Assembly: GCA_002900995.3 (NCBI GenBank)
Contig: PJEW03000013.1
Span: 10,519 to 74,518 of the forward strand
DNA length: 64,000 bases
Direction of reading: 5' to 3'
Origin: Ganoderma boninense
Taxonomy: Eukaryota; Basidiomycota; Agaricomycetes; Polyporales; Polyporaceae
The position numbers and the translations under genes were made by a program. The notes beneath the pieces were generated by a model, which did no database searches, was not told where the DNA came from, and was given only the letters and a program-made list of their open reading frames with translations. Below are positions 1-10,814 of this stretch, one piece after another (the first letter of the stretch is position 1; every line of letters begins with the position of its first letter).

Positions 1-230
1 CCATGGAGGGCGACCACACTGGAAATTCTATGTTCTGGCAAAGTCTTGCAAAGCTGGCTAAGCGCACGAGAATATCTTGCGCGAGGGTATTTCTGTCCAG
101 TAAACGGTGTCATATAGACTAGTAGACTCGAACCAGTCGATCGGGTCACGTCAGCGGAGAGTGAAAAGAAAGACGTGACCCGGAGAGAATCGCCATCACA
201 GGATCTCGGCTGTGTTCGAGCCTAATCATA
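1..230. other. Gene-free left edge with a dispersed repeat copy
   Basis: No coding signal is seen. About 128-215 carries a roughly 90-bp sequence (starting near CCAGTCGATCGGGTC and ending near GATCTCGGCTG) that recurs on the opposite strand at about 30823-30935. Confidence 0.5.
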
Positions 231-643
231 CAGCTAACTGCAAAAACATAGCGCGTTCCGGCCGCGCGAGTGGGCGTGGCATGTTTGGCCACCTACCCGA
301 AATAGTAGGGTTAGGCGCGCAAACATCGTGCACATATTGGCCTTCAGGCGAATGCGGAGGTGAGAATACTTCCATCGGAATGTATGTTTGCCATGTATCT
401 TCAACATTGCCTCCCAAAATTCGTCCTTCAAGCTTCTCCAGACCGGGTGGAGGCAGGTGTGATCAAACGCCGGAGGCGCCAACTGAGAACCAGCGCTTCG
501 CACCACTGCCTGCCCATCCCACACGCTCGGACGGCGAGGTCCAGCGACGAGACTCACGCCTGGCCCGACCATTTCGGGTAGGCGGACAAACATGCCACGC
601 CCACTCGCGTGGCCGGAACGCGCTATGTTTTTGCAGTTAGCTG
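231..643. mobile_element. Small TIR element (MITE) with TA target duplication
   Basis: The two ends are near-perfect inverted repeats of about 75-85 bp. The left end reads CAGCTAACTGCAAAAACATA and the complement appears at 624-643. Both ends are bordered by the dinucleotide TA (229-230 and 644-645), the target duplication expected of Tc1/mariner-type elements. The 413-bp unit has no transposase reading frame, so it would depend on an enzyme encoded elsewhere. The short frames inside it are palindrome artefacts. Confidence 0.75.
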
Positions 644-778
644 TAAAAGAATGGGACGTGGGGGCGTCTTTGCCACATGGTGCCACGTGGATTTGCCATG
701 TGCGCCGGCTAATGAGGCGAAGCGCGCAGCGCAAGCCCTTTTTGGTAGACGCGACGCGCGCAGCGCAAAGAGTACGTA

Positions 779-1136
779 CTGTAGTCGCCCTAATTATAAC
801 AATTTTGTCACGTCACGATGAGCCGTTGTTTTGTTAACTTGCTTTTTGTCACGTCACAAATGACCCTCTTTGTTAACTGCCAGGCGCCGAAAACGGGCGT
901 CTAATCGCCATTGCCTCCCATTTTTCTCTTCGCTAGCCCCCAGAGCCTCAAAATCGTCGTTTTTAGTCTCGCTATGCATTGTACTGCAACAGGGGCTTAT
1001 AAAACACTCACTTGGAGGGGTTTTTCTGTTGGTGAAACAACAGTGTCACGGCTCCGCCCGGCCCATTTGTTATCTCCCCGACCAAATTGTTAAGTCACGC
1101 TGTCACACAGCATTGTTACAATTAGGGCGACTACAG
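779..1136. mobile_element. Second small TIR element with TA duplication
   Basis: The left end begins CTGTAGTCGCCCTAATT and its inverted complement ends at 1136. The terminal match is about 25 bp with one mismatch and then degenerates. TA occurs on both sides (777-778 and 1137-1138). The 358-bp unit carries no protein. Its termini differ from those of the element at 231-643, so it belongs to a separate Tc1/mariner-like family. Confidence 0.65.
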
Positions 1137-1718
1137 TACTTCCGTGAATATCCCCTTCTCCCTCTCCCTGGGATAGCGCCCGAGGGATAGCGCCCGCGCG
1201 GCATGTCTGGCATATCCGATCCGGCCCCTTTCGGTGTCAGCCTTCACTTCATCTCTTGCTCGGGTGCACCGCTGTGGCTGCCTTCACTGTATATATTGAA
1301 ATAATTGATACGCATGTGTGTGAGCACACAGTGCAATTCTTGTAGCAGTCTCCCCAAGCAGTGGTTTTTGGAACAAGAAATCTACTGTACTCATTTTTGT
1401 AAGCCCTCTGGTGCCATCATAGGAAAGGTCGCGACTTCAGACTCACATGACACAGAGGGAGCCTCTGGCCTGGGGAGCCCTATCACTTGTGAAAGAATCC
1501 ATCGTAAGTGTGCATGAATATTGCTGTCTGCAAGGCTTGTACTCCAGCACAGAACCACCAGCCACAGATGGCATATTGCCATTGATCTCATCCATGAAAA
1601 TAATTGGTGCACTGTTCATGCTTGGCACTTTCGGCGCGCCCCGCGCGTAGCTGGAATGGCATCTTCAACATGTGCATAATAATTCATGTGCGTGTCCGCC
1701 TGGTGTCCGGCGCTGCCA

Positions 1719-1768
1719 GGTCTCGTACCTGGGTATGGGTCTGCCATCCGGTCCCCAGGTATGAGACC
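1719..1768. repeat. Inverted repeat, 15-bp arms
   Basis: GGTCTCGTACCTGGG at 1719-1733 pairs with CCCAGGTATGAGACC at 1754-1768, with one mismatch and a 20-base loop. No associated gene is visible. Confidence 0.6.
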
Positions 1769-2147
1769 AGCAGACAACAGACTCGTCAATGCACTCTTGA
1801 TAATTGCGCTTGTTGTCACTCGAAACCGGCGCTGGGAGCTCAAGATGATCTTAAGGAAATTTTTTGCTCAGAGTCCCTGCAGCCCTGCATATGCAACTCA
1901 CGAGTCAGTAACAGCAGTTTGCCCTATTACTAGTCCTGGAAGTTGGTGGACACTGCAGGTTGCGCAGGTTGAAGCTGAGTGTTCGTTTCATTTTCATGTT
2001 TAAAGTTTTACCTCCGGTTTGACTTAGACTAAACTAATTAATCTATTACTTGTCCTATTACTTACAGCATTTGAATCTACCTTGGAGCGAATAAGGCAGA
2101 CCATGCTGACCGGCCAGTCGATCGGGTCTCGACCGATCATTATCCCG

Positions 2148-2178
2148 TTATCCCGTTATCCCAGGGATAACGGGATAA
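2148..2178. repeat. Perfect 15-bp hairpin built on TTATCCCG units
   Basis: TTATCCCGTTATCCC (2148-2162) and its exact complement (2164-2178) are separated by a single A. One further TTATCCC unit precedes the left arm. Such a short-loop palindrome can extrude a cruciform and may be the end or centre of a mobile element. Confidence 0.7.
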
Positions 2179-2900
2179 TAACCGATTCACGGACGTTCTC
2201 GCGCAGCGCGAGCCAGGACGTTGAGTCCCGCCGTTCGAACCACTGGCAGCGCTGACGGACACCACATCAATTTACAAGATTGAGGTATTACCTACTCACA
2301 CGGGGAAGTGAAAGGGGGTGCTGTGCGTATTTACCTGAATTATTAGTTCTTAGGCAGCTCTTGAAACTTAAAGCATCAATGCGCCACGGGTAGCACTGGC
2401 GGCGCAAACAGGTATATTGAGTTGTTGTTGAGGCGTCACTGTGTCTTTTAAACGTGTGCATTTTTCATGGGCAGGTCTTACAGGAATAGGATGTCTTGGA
2501 TTCAGAGCGTGCAGCGCGAGCCCACGGTAGCCATCCTATCGAAAAACTGTACCTGGCATTTTGAAGCGACAGGAAAGCTGCAAGCATGGGCCAGTGGATG
2601 CTGCCACGGGCCTGGTGTGGCCTTCAATAATTCAGGTGAAATATGAATAGCATTTAAGGATGCACAAGGCTGCACGGGTTCCTGTCGGGAACAAAATCAA
2701 GACTCATGATTTCAGGCAGCATGACACAGGGCCTGATAGTAGTACCCCAACGGGTGAGCGCACAAGCTTCCATGCATGTATGATTTGTGAATAGTAGTGG
2801 CTCCGAGGTTGTGGGTTTGTCACTCATATATATATGCTTCAGTTTTACGGGTGACCTCGCAATGGGAAGCACTTTCGAGTCTACCCCGGGCTTCTACTAC

Positions 2901-3360
2901 GCTGAGCCGAAGGTGAAGCATTAAGTATACTGACACTCACAGTAGTAACATTATGGGTATTTTATTTTAAAAAGGGGGTGTCAACTTAATAGTCAAATAC
3001 TTCCAGCTCTTTCCGGCGTGTTCTGGGGCTGAGCCGGAGGTGAAGCAATAATCATTGTGGCAAAGCCACGGGTCAAAACAAACTCCAGTGTGAAGAGGGT
3101 GAAGGGCAACTACTCGCCCTGCCCCTCAGTCTATTTAAGTGGGAGTTGAAAACAACTTGAACTTTGTGGTCAGTATCCATGGGTGTACTGTTCGCACCAC
3201 GCTCAACAGCTAACATTTGTTGAACTTTTTCAGGTTCAACGAGACTTGAGACGCAAGGCTCATTCTGCTGAGCCGAAGGCGAAGCCATGCCATTGTCAAC
3301 GGGTGGAACAATACTATTTACTGCACACAATAAGTAACTGTACTGAGCCGAAGGCGAAGC
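2901..3360 (+). repeat. Four dispersed copies of a GCTGAGCCGAAGGCGAAGC-like motif
   Basis: Near-identical copies start at 2901, 3028, 3267 and about 3343. Two of them are followed by the small hairpin GTGGCAAAGCCAC. Irregular spacing in one orientation resembles subterminal binding-site arrays of DNA transposons, but no transposase is linked to them. Confidence 0.5.
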
Positions 3361-3397
3361 GTCGTGGCAAAGCCACGGGTCAAAAGCGTACTAGTAG

Positions 3398-3790
3398 ACT
3401 ATTAGGTCTGTATTTCAGTATGTCGACAGTCCATGTAGCGGTGCCATCAACACGTGGTGGAAACCATATTTAGGAAATCCATCAAACGGACCCCTGGCAC
3501 CTATGAGCATCGTCGTGCTTTTCGTTTTCGACTTTCTCTGATTGGCATCCATGTGTTCTGCTGCTTGGAAGCGTGGGGCCTGGGCAGGGCACATAAGACT
3601 TACTCGCTTCTAGTAATTACTGGTACAACCACAACTGAGTAGGACAGCAGTATAGTGCGCAAGGGCGGGCTTTAGCCTGCCCGCAGCGCGCTATTTACCC
3701 CGACATCGGACGCCCTCTATCTAAGATTCTTTCAGCAGATACTTGATACTGGGAGCAGTGGCCAGGTCCGCCCGGAGGGGCAATGTACCT
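3398..3790 (+). repeat. Palindrome-containing interspersed repeat, copy 1
   Basis: This matches the inverse strand of 13268-13689 over most of its length, including the block around CAACTGAGTAGGA and the core palindrome GGGCGGGCTTTAGCCTGCCC (about 3665-3685). It ends in GTGGCCAGGTCCGCCCGG and CAATGTA. The 5' end is diverged or truncated. It is non-coding and is probably a non-autonomous element. Confidence 0.65.
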
Positions 3791-3796
3791 ATTATG

Positions 3797-4240
3797 CCTG
3801 GCCACTTCAGTGGTCTAGGTTTCCTTTGCAGTATATGTCAGTCCATGTAAACGGTGCCATCAAAAACGTGGGAGAAGCTGTATTTGGAACTTTTATCAAA
3901 TGGACCCCTGGCACTCATGAACCGTGAACTCGAGGCGGACGGTGTGTTTGTTTTGCTCTTTTTCTGATTGGTATTCACCTATTCTGGTGCTCAGGCTTCC
4001 AGTACCATTAACATTGCCAACGAACTGAAGGGTCGGCCTGCATTACAAATGCACTTATTGGGGTAAGTACTGATAATACCGCAGCTGAGGACCAGTTGAG
4101 TGAATGCTGGTGGCATAGTCCGCGAGGGTGGGCTTTAGCCCACCCGAAGCGGGGTATGCTTCACCGCGACTTCCACGGCTTTTGCGTATTTATGTTTTAA
4201 CAAACCTTCAATTTAGGGTGGCCAGGTCTGCCCGGCGGGC
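3797..4240 (+). repeat. Same repeat family, copy 2 in tandem
   Basis: It starts GCCTGGCCACTTCAGTGG and ends GTGGCCAGG, so the termini are short inverted repeats (CCTGGCCAC/GTGGCCAGG). It keeps the family core as a GTGGGCTTTAGCCCAC palindrome near 4128-4146. It lies directly behind copy 1 in the same orientation and directly before the LINE tail at 4251. Confidence 0.6.
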
Positions 4241-4250
4241 CTATATTTCC

Positions 4251-5850
4251 TATTATTATTATTATTATTACATTCACGTCGTTGCCTGTCAGGACGCTGC
4301 GGACAGAAGAACAATGTCTGCGTGTGGCTGTCAGGCTGACTGCTATCCCCGATTCGGTTGACGGCTCAATAGCCCGGGGCCCACGGCAAAGCCAGCGTGT
4401 GGGAAGGCGCTCCGCCAGAGGCGGGGCGGCTACTCGGAGTCCGAAGCAAAGGGAAGTTCTGAAATGCTCAGAGGGGGGGAGGGGGGGGGGACAGGGAGCG
4501 TCGAGGCGCCTCGTCGGAGGAGGGAGTGCGCGAGCCTTCGCGGCGGAACGAGGCGCGGGATTTACGGCTAGGCCTGTGGCGGAGGAGGCGTTTGCGGAGC
4601 GTGCGGAACGCGTCGTGGGTAATGTCATATTTGTGGCCGCGAGCGTGGAACGCTTTGGCGTAGCGCCGAAAGCGGGATTCCTGCTTGAATTCATGGGCGA
4701 GCTCAATGAGCGGGAGCAGTTCGGGGTCGAGGCTCGGGAGTGCGCGTGGTGTTTGAAGAGATGGACCGCGGTGGCAGGCGGCAGGCGAGCCGCTGGGTAG
4801 GGGTCGAAGTCCGGAAGGCGAGCCCGGGCACTGCTGTGCCTCAACGCCTGGTCTCCGGGGGATGGGGAAGGGGGCAGGGGGATTGGGAGGCGGGCCTGGA
4901 CGTTCCCGTGGTGCAGTGCCAAGTCGCCAATCAAGTTGATTAGGAGCTCGAGGCGTGGGTCGATCTCGTCATCGTCCCAGTCTGAGGTATCTGGTGGTGC
5001 GTCCTGTGCAGTGAATGCGCCAGGGTTGAGTGAGAGGAACGAGAGGACCTTCGGGAACGGGTCCAGTTCGAGGAGGTGCTCTGGTTCTGTAACGTCCCCT
5101 CTGTAGTAGAAGGGGCATTCAAAGAGGACGTGGTGGCGATCATGGAGTGACGACCCGCGGGGGAAGTGGCCGCATGGGCAGACGGTGGGCTCCTCGGCGC
5201 GGGGGCGGAACTTCGCACGATACTTATGCGCCGGTGAATGTGTGATTGTTGATCACGCGCGCCCTGCGCGCGGTGGTCACGATGGATAGTTTGCCGAAGC
5301 GGCGTATGAAGGACGCGGACTGGGCAGGGTTGAAGACGTGGGTAGCTGGCGCGTGGAGGTAGTCGTGGCCCCAGTAGTCACGGTCAGGTTCGGGCTGGCG
5401 GGTCGTTGGATTGGGTCGGACGGTGAGGGCCGTCCACGCATTGATAGTGCTGACTGCAATTTGGCGCTTCTCGAAGGAGAAGTGCGTGCGTGAGGCAGGG
5501 GAGACGTTAGGGGGAGGGCCCAGGTTAGCGATGAGGCGGTCTACCCGTTCATTGCCTGCGATGCCCATATGGGAGGGACAAAAGGAAATGTGTAAATGGT
5601 TGCGTTCAGACGAGAGGAACCAGTCACGTAGCGTGGAGTTAAGGGACAGGAGTTGCTGGCGTCCTGACTTGGTATGGAACATTGCTTTGGCCACGGACTC
5701 CGAATCTGTGAAGATGTGGAGGTGGTAAGTAGCGAGGGAGGATGATATGAGGTGGGAAACTGCTTCGAGGATTTGCGATTAATTCCGCGTCAAACGAGAA
5801 GCCGCGGCCGGCCCAAATTGCGCGTTCGGTGAGGACGGAGAACATTGGGT
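4251..5850 (-). mobile_element. 5'-truncated non-LTR retrotransposon (LINE), RNase H and C-terminal tail
   Basis: Read on the minus strand, this is the last part of a LINE polyprotein. It shows an RNase H domain with FDAEL near 5790, FTDSES near 5705 and SHMGIAGNERVD near 5570, then a cysteine/histidine module (CPCGHFPRG ... HHVLFECP) near 5100-5190. The element ends in a (TAA)n tail at 4251-4270, typical of I-like LINEs. No reverse transcriptase or endonuclease is present, which fits 5' truncation. An extra A near 5778 breaks the RNase H frame and a second lesion lies near 5222 (stop plus frame change), so it is dead. A second copy of its 3' part lies at 58552-59232. Confidence 0.8.
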
Positions 5851-7020
5851 AGCATAACCGGTCGCACCTGCTGCCTGCACTGGCTTGTTGCCCTTTGTTG
5901 ATGCGACTTCGACAACTGGCTGGCGTGGAGTAGCCTTCGCCGTATCATTTTTGGGTTTTGAAAAAGCTTTCCAAAGCTTAAGTCAGATAATTCTCATCTT
6001 TAAAGCGACTTGTTGCGAGCGAAGCGAGCTTACTCCATAGGCCAGAGCCCGAACGCACTTCGCTGGGACAAACAACTTTACAAATTCTACGCGTCGCAAG
6101 GTTCCAATCCTCCTGGGAGAAATTTGCTTCCCGAGTGCTCACAAGTCCATAGATCCTTTCACAACTTTGAAAGTTGAATATATACACCTCTGCAATCGTG
6201 CATGGAAGTTTTTGAGGTAGATAAGTAAGTGGAAAAGAGACCAGCAGTGGTGGGTGGCTGCAGTGGTTGGTCCTCGTTCAGGCGCTTACACCGTCCTTGA
6301 GCGTCAACCGCAACGGCGCGCCTCCAGCCCCACCCACGCGCCGACGACATCTTGTAGGGAACACAAAATATGTCCAGTACTCTGTCAAGTAGCTTCTGGT
6401 ACCTTCAACTTGGTGAGTACTGTGCCTCTATAAGCACTCGAAGCGAGCACGACCGTCCTAACGGCCCATGTTTAGTGGAGTCGAAGTGAGGTACGAGCTG
6501 GTACGAGGCCATATAGTCACGTGGTGTCGAAACACGGTTACGCGTTTCTCTTTTTGAAGTTCACACGGTTCGTATCGAGCGTGGAAGAGGCCTGTCGCCG
6601 ACGTCTTGGCGCTCACAACATATCCCAAGTCCCATCAGGTCGCCTCCGGTGCCAACGCATCGCATATCCATTCTGTAAGTCCCAAGCTTGTCATGTTTCA
6701 TGCATCACTAACGCCTTGCTGTCCTCTTATGCAGGCATCGCCAACTTCTCGTACACGACATCACTGAAGTCATCGAAATCGTCTTGACTAGCGGGACGGG
6801 TAGGCACCCTCTCTAAGTCACTGACGCGACTCCTCCCGCGAGAACCAGACAGTAGTCTGGCGTTTCCGGGAGTTCTCTGTGCCCTCAAGACTGCAACGGT
6901 CTAACACGTACCCATCGCGTCGTCGGATCCGTGTTTGCGCAGACGGAACCACTTCTCCAAGGACAACTCTGCCGTCCACCATCGGCCACACAACCATTTC
7001 CTTCCCTACCCTTCTCTCTG
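5851..7020. other. Gene-free stretch
   Basis: Only short unrelated frames are present. Nothing is recognised and no repeat is evident. Confidence 0.4.
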
Positions 7021-7030
7021 ATTCATCCCG

Positions 7031-8862
7031 ATGGCCTCCTCCCGAGAAGGTTACTCTACCGCGTCGCGCCATAGCCAACAAGGCCAGCCAACCGTGCTTG
7101 TCGAACCTCACGCGGGGGAACCAAACGGAATACCGGCGTTCCAGCACAACCATCCAAGTCTCCTATGCCTTCAGTCTCAGGTGTTGGAGCCACCGAGTAC
7201 AGGAGACCGTAAGTATGAAAATGCGTTGAACTTGCTAAAGTTGAGCTCACCTGATCGCCGCAGAGATGCCGACAGCGAAAGCGATCCAGGAGGTTTTCGA
7301 CGGCGTTCTCACTAATGAAGCGCAATCGTTACGAGCTACGAGGGAAGGACATCGTAAGTTCAGGAAGATATTCGGTCGTTCAACTATCAGCTGACATTCA
7401 CCCAGCTGTACTCGGCGCTGTAGGGCCCTGGGAAGGAATAGTCGCAGCAGCACCGTACCACGCCCAAGGATGGTCCACAGACTTTGTCATTACCACGCCG
7501 AACGCGAAGTGGGTACCGGAAATCGCCGTTGCTCACAGCGAAATCACTACCTTCGCCGACGGTAGATGGGGACGCCACGAGTACTCACAATGGCCCCAAC
7601 AATTTGCCCGCGACGCGTTCCACATCCATTGCATCCCTTCTTAACCTCGCATCGGTGATCCAGGCGATGTGGTTTGGCGCACGCTTAATAAGGATGACTG
7701 GAAGCCCGATGACTGTGGCGTTGTCGGAGTAGGATTCCTTGACCGCGATCTTGAGAAGCAGTTGGATCAAGAGGCTATAGAGGCCGTGGAGCGATTCCAG
7801 AAGCGTCGTTCTGACCACAAGGAATGGAATGATGTTGGGGACTTCCTAGTCGCCTGCCTCCGACACACCTTCGATCGCCTTCGATGTCTCCCTGCTGTTC
7901 CCGACGTCGTCATCTCCCTTGCAGCTCACGTACAACGACTCACCCTAGAGCTTTTTGGGCCTTGTTGAGTGGCTCAGGAAGGTCTTCGAGAGGGTAAAGA
8001 CCAAGCAAGATTGTCGATGGCTTGTCCTCGACGTCGTTGGTGCCCACACCTCTGATCCTAGCGTCGCGCAGATGCTGCATCTCGCCGGTATCCCTGTATG
8101 GTATCAACAACCGTTCAGTATCCGCCTTGCGGTCTATGAGGTGGTCATGTGAAAAGACCTCCCTGATAGCTTTTCGAAGACCCCATCATACCCCCGGTTG
8201 GTCCTGGCGAAGCGCGACCTGTCAGGAGCGTTGAACATGCCGGGAGAGTGGCAGCGAGCGATGGCGACAATCGTCAGACGACAACTCCGCAACTCCCGTC
8301 TTCCTGCGCTGCTGGAGGTGGAAAAAGACGGGTCTCCCCCTCCGGCGAAACGTTTACGCGAAGGCGCTGTTTTCCTCCATGAGGATAGTGTGAGTGTAGG
8401 GCCAGCTGCACCCAGCTTCGTCGTGCGGAACGCTCGGGACGCAAAGTCGCTTGGACACGACCTTCCCGTCGCCCCTTCCACATCCAACCCCGAACCTCGA
8501 AAGCCCTCGCGACGCACTCGGGCTAGACACATTAAGCTCGCGGCGCTCGCTGCTGCACCTGCAGAACCGCATTCCGGCCTAGCGCTCTCCCAGAACAAGA
8601 ATACGCTCATGAACCCCTTCCGCCAATTTTATCCCTCCCTGAATGTCAAAGCTCCTCGCGTTTGGTCCTCGGTCCTCACACGTCTGGGTCCACTTCCCCA
8701 ACCTCGGGCATCCGTCAAATTTTTTTCGCTCCTCCATGGCTCCTCGACGCCCTCGTTGTCTTCGAGACCAACGCCGACAAGACTGCGAGATATCTTCATC
8801 ACTGGATCTCGATACGCGCATGGGTTACATCACGCTCCGGGACACCTCTGGTAAGTTCTAAC
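7031..8862 (+). pseudogene. Decayed member of a large uncharacterised agaricomycete protein family
   Basis: Collinear blocks match, from memory, a multi-copy agaricomycete family of unknown function: AVGPWEGIVAAAPYHAQGWS near 7410-7480, a WGRHEYSQWPQQF block near 7570, a helical block with LPAVPDVVISLAAHVQRL near 7890-7945, then a basic linker and a PPWLLDALVVFE ... KTARYLHHW block near 8720-8810. The frame is broken by one extra base near 7950, a TGA at 8150-8152 inside a region that otherwise reads through, and a slip in a run of seven T near 8720. The 3' part is missing beyond about 8862, where a pyrimidine-rich sequence begins. No catalytic motif is recognised and no function is proposed. 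Confidence 0.6.
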
Positions 8863-10800
8863 CCACCATCCCCCCTTTTCATCGCTCCTCCGTCTCGCGA
8901 CGCCTTCAAGAGCCCCCCTGTCGCACCGCCCAACCTTCTCCGCCGGCCTGTTCAACCTCTGCGATGCATCGGCCACGTCGCGTATGGTTTGTTTGCTGCG
9001 ACCACGCCTCGTTCCGTAGCCTGCCGTCCGCCGCAGCTTGGTTTCCTCGAGATCCTTTGCCGCAGCTCCCTTCTTCCTTGCTCGTGTTGCGATGACGCTC
9101 CTTCTCCACGACTCGCCCTCCGCCCTCCCAAGTCTGCTGCGCCTCAGGCTCGACGTCTTCTCTCACCAGCTGCTCTGTCCCTCCCGATGCCTCAACGGGG
9201 ACCTTAGAATCGTGCCGATCGCCACCGCGCCACCTTGGTCGCTGCTGCTACGCGACCTCACGTCCCATTCGCCGCGGCCTTGCCCACTTCAACTTCCAGG
9301 TGATCATTCCCTTACGGCGGCCTTATTGGCGCGTCTTTCGCCACCGCGGTACCTTCGCCGCCCCGAACGCGACCACATGTATCATTCGCCGTGACCGCGC
9401 CCTCTCATCTCCCACTGAGTTCCATCCCGCGATGCGCCGAAGTTCTCCGCGCCATCCTTTCTTCCCTGTCCCGCTCCTTTCCTGCCCTGTTCATGGCGCC
9501 CCTCATTTTTTCCCTTCACGACCACCTCCATGGCGCCCAAATCACGTCTTCTCCATCCGCAGAAGGCCCGTTCATTGACCCTCCGCCACCGTATCCACGC
9601 TGGCCGTCGGCCACGGCCCACAGCATGGGCACTTCACTGGTGGTGACGTTCGCACTCTCCATCGCGCCCGTGCCACCGGCGAGCGCAACCCGTCTCCTCC
9701 GCTGTTCGAGGTTGTCGACTTCGACCACTCACCCGAGGAGCCCTGCCAGCACCTCTTCCGCTCCACTCTCGAGCCGTCGAGAAAGTCCACCGCAGCGCAA
9801 CGATCAACGAGTCGCGAACGTCCTTTTTGGCCGCTTGTGCTTCCTCCATATCGCTGGGAGTCCTTGCGCTCCCCGCCGTCTCGGCACCACTTGCGAGCGC
9901 GGCAAATGTTCCTTCTCCCTCGCTGCCTGCGCTTAGTTCGAGAACGACTTGCTCTTCAGCGATGTCGACTTCAGTTCTATGTCTGCTGTGCCCGTTTCGA
10001 GGAGCTCTTCTGCTCCACTGTCTAGTCAGTCAAAGAGTCCACCGCGGCGAAGATCAACAAATCGCAAGTCCGCGCGATATCTCGGATCGCCGGAAGCCCC
10101 TTGCCCTCTCTGTTGTCTCCGTACCGCCTGCAAGCCTCAATGGCAGCTAACTCCTTCGCCACCCAGACCACCATCGAGATTGACTCGCCCTTCAACGATG
10201 TCAACTTCAACCCCTTACCCGGCCCCATTTTGAGGAGCATTTCTGCACCCAACGTCTCCCGGAAAGCATTAAGCTTGTGTCGGATTTCTCCAACCGCAAA
10301 AAGTGTTATGGGCTAAGTAATCCTGTCCAGCATCTCCCACAGCTTCTTGACCAATGACATCTCGGCCGCGGCGCAGTGATCCCAGTGCAACGATCGTCAA
10401 TTTGAAGATTTGGGGCGCGCTCGATCACACGCACATCACTGGGAGAGGGACTTACGGTGCAGCCTATTTACGATTGTAGTTCCAGCGAGTGCCTGTAATA
10501 CTAGATTGAACATGGTACTGACATGCTCATATTCCTCTGGCGTACGAAACAAACAAGGAGGCTCTAGTGTAGCGGCAGCGCGTGAGCTTAATATCTCTCA
10601 CACTGTGGTTTCCAATCCTTCTGCTCCGACTTTCATTTCCAGCCCTCCGCTCGGCCGGCGGGAGATGTAAGTGTCATTTGCCTCCCGACGAGCTTCTAAG
10701 TTGCTGAATTCGGCAGAGCCGCTCGGATACATCTGCGAACTACAGTTGTATCGGCACAAGGGTGGGTCTCCTTCCCGGATACACCTGCCCTACTGACACT
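8863..10800. other. Pyrimidine-rich gene-free stretch with an imperfect duplication
   Basis: The plus strand is rich in C and T. About 9708-9830 and 9957-10075 are related: both run from GTCGACTTC through TCTTC(C/T)GCTCCACT to GAGTCCACCGC or similar. No recognised protein is present. The long open frames on both strands follow from base composition. Confidence 0.45.
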
Positions 10801-10814
10801 GCTCGCCCGTCGGG

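Larger units (their letters stand above)
1137..3397. other. Gene-free stretch with hairpins and short dispersed motifs
   Basis: No protein is recognisable. The stretch holds an inverted repeat at 1719-1768, a 15-bp perfect hairpin at 2148-2178 and four copies of a 19-bp motif between 2901 and 3360. It is probably decayed transposon sequence. Confidence 0.5.

Noticed and set aside
2160..2178. I-SceI-like homing endonuclease site
   Set aside because: The match is partial and explained by the palindrome. No endonuclease or intron is nearby.
4197..4934. 245-residue frame on the minus strand
   Set aside because: It ends in poly-Ile from the (TAA)n tail and is the out-of-frame or tail part of the LINE, not a separate gene.
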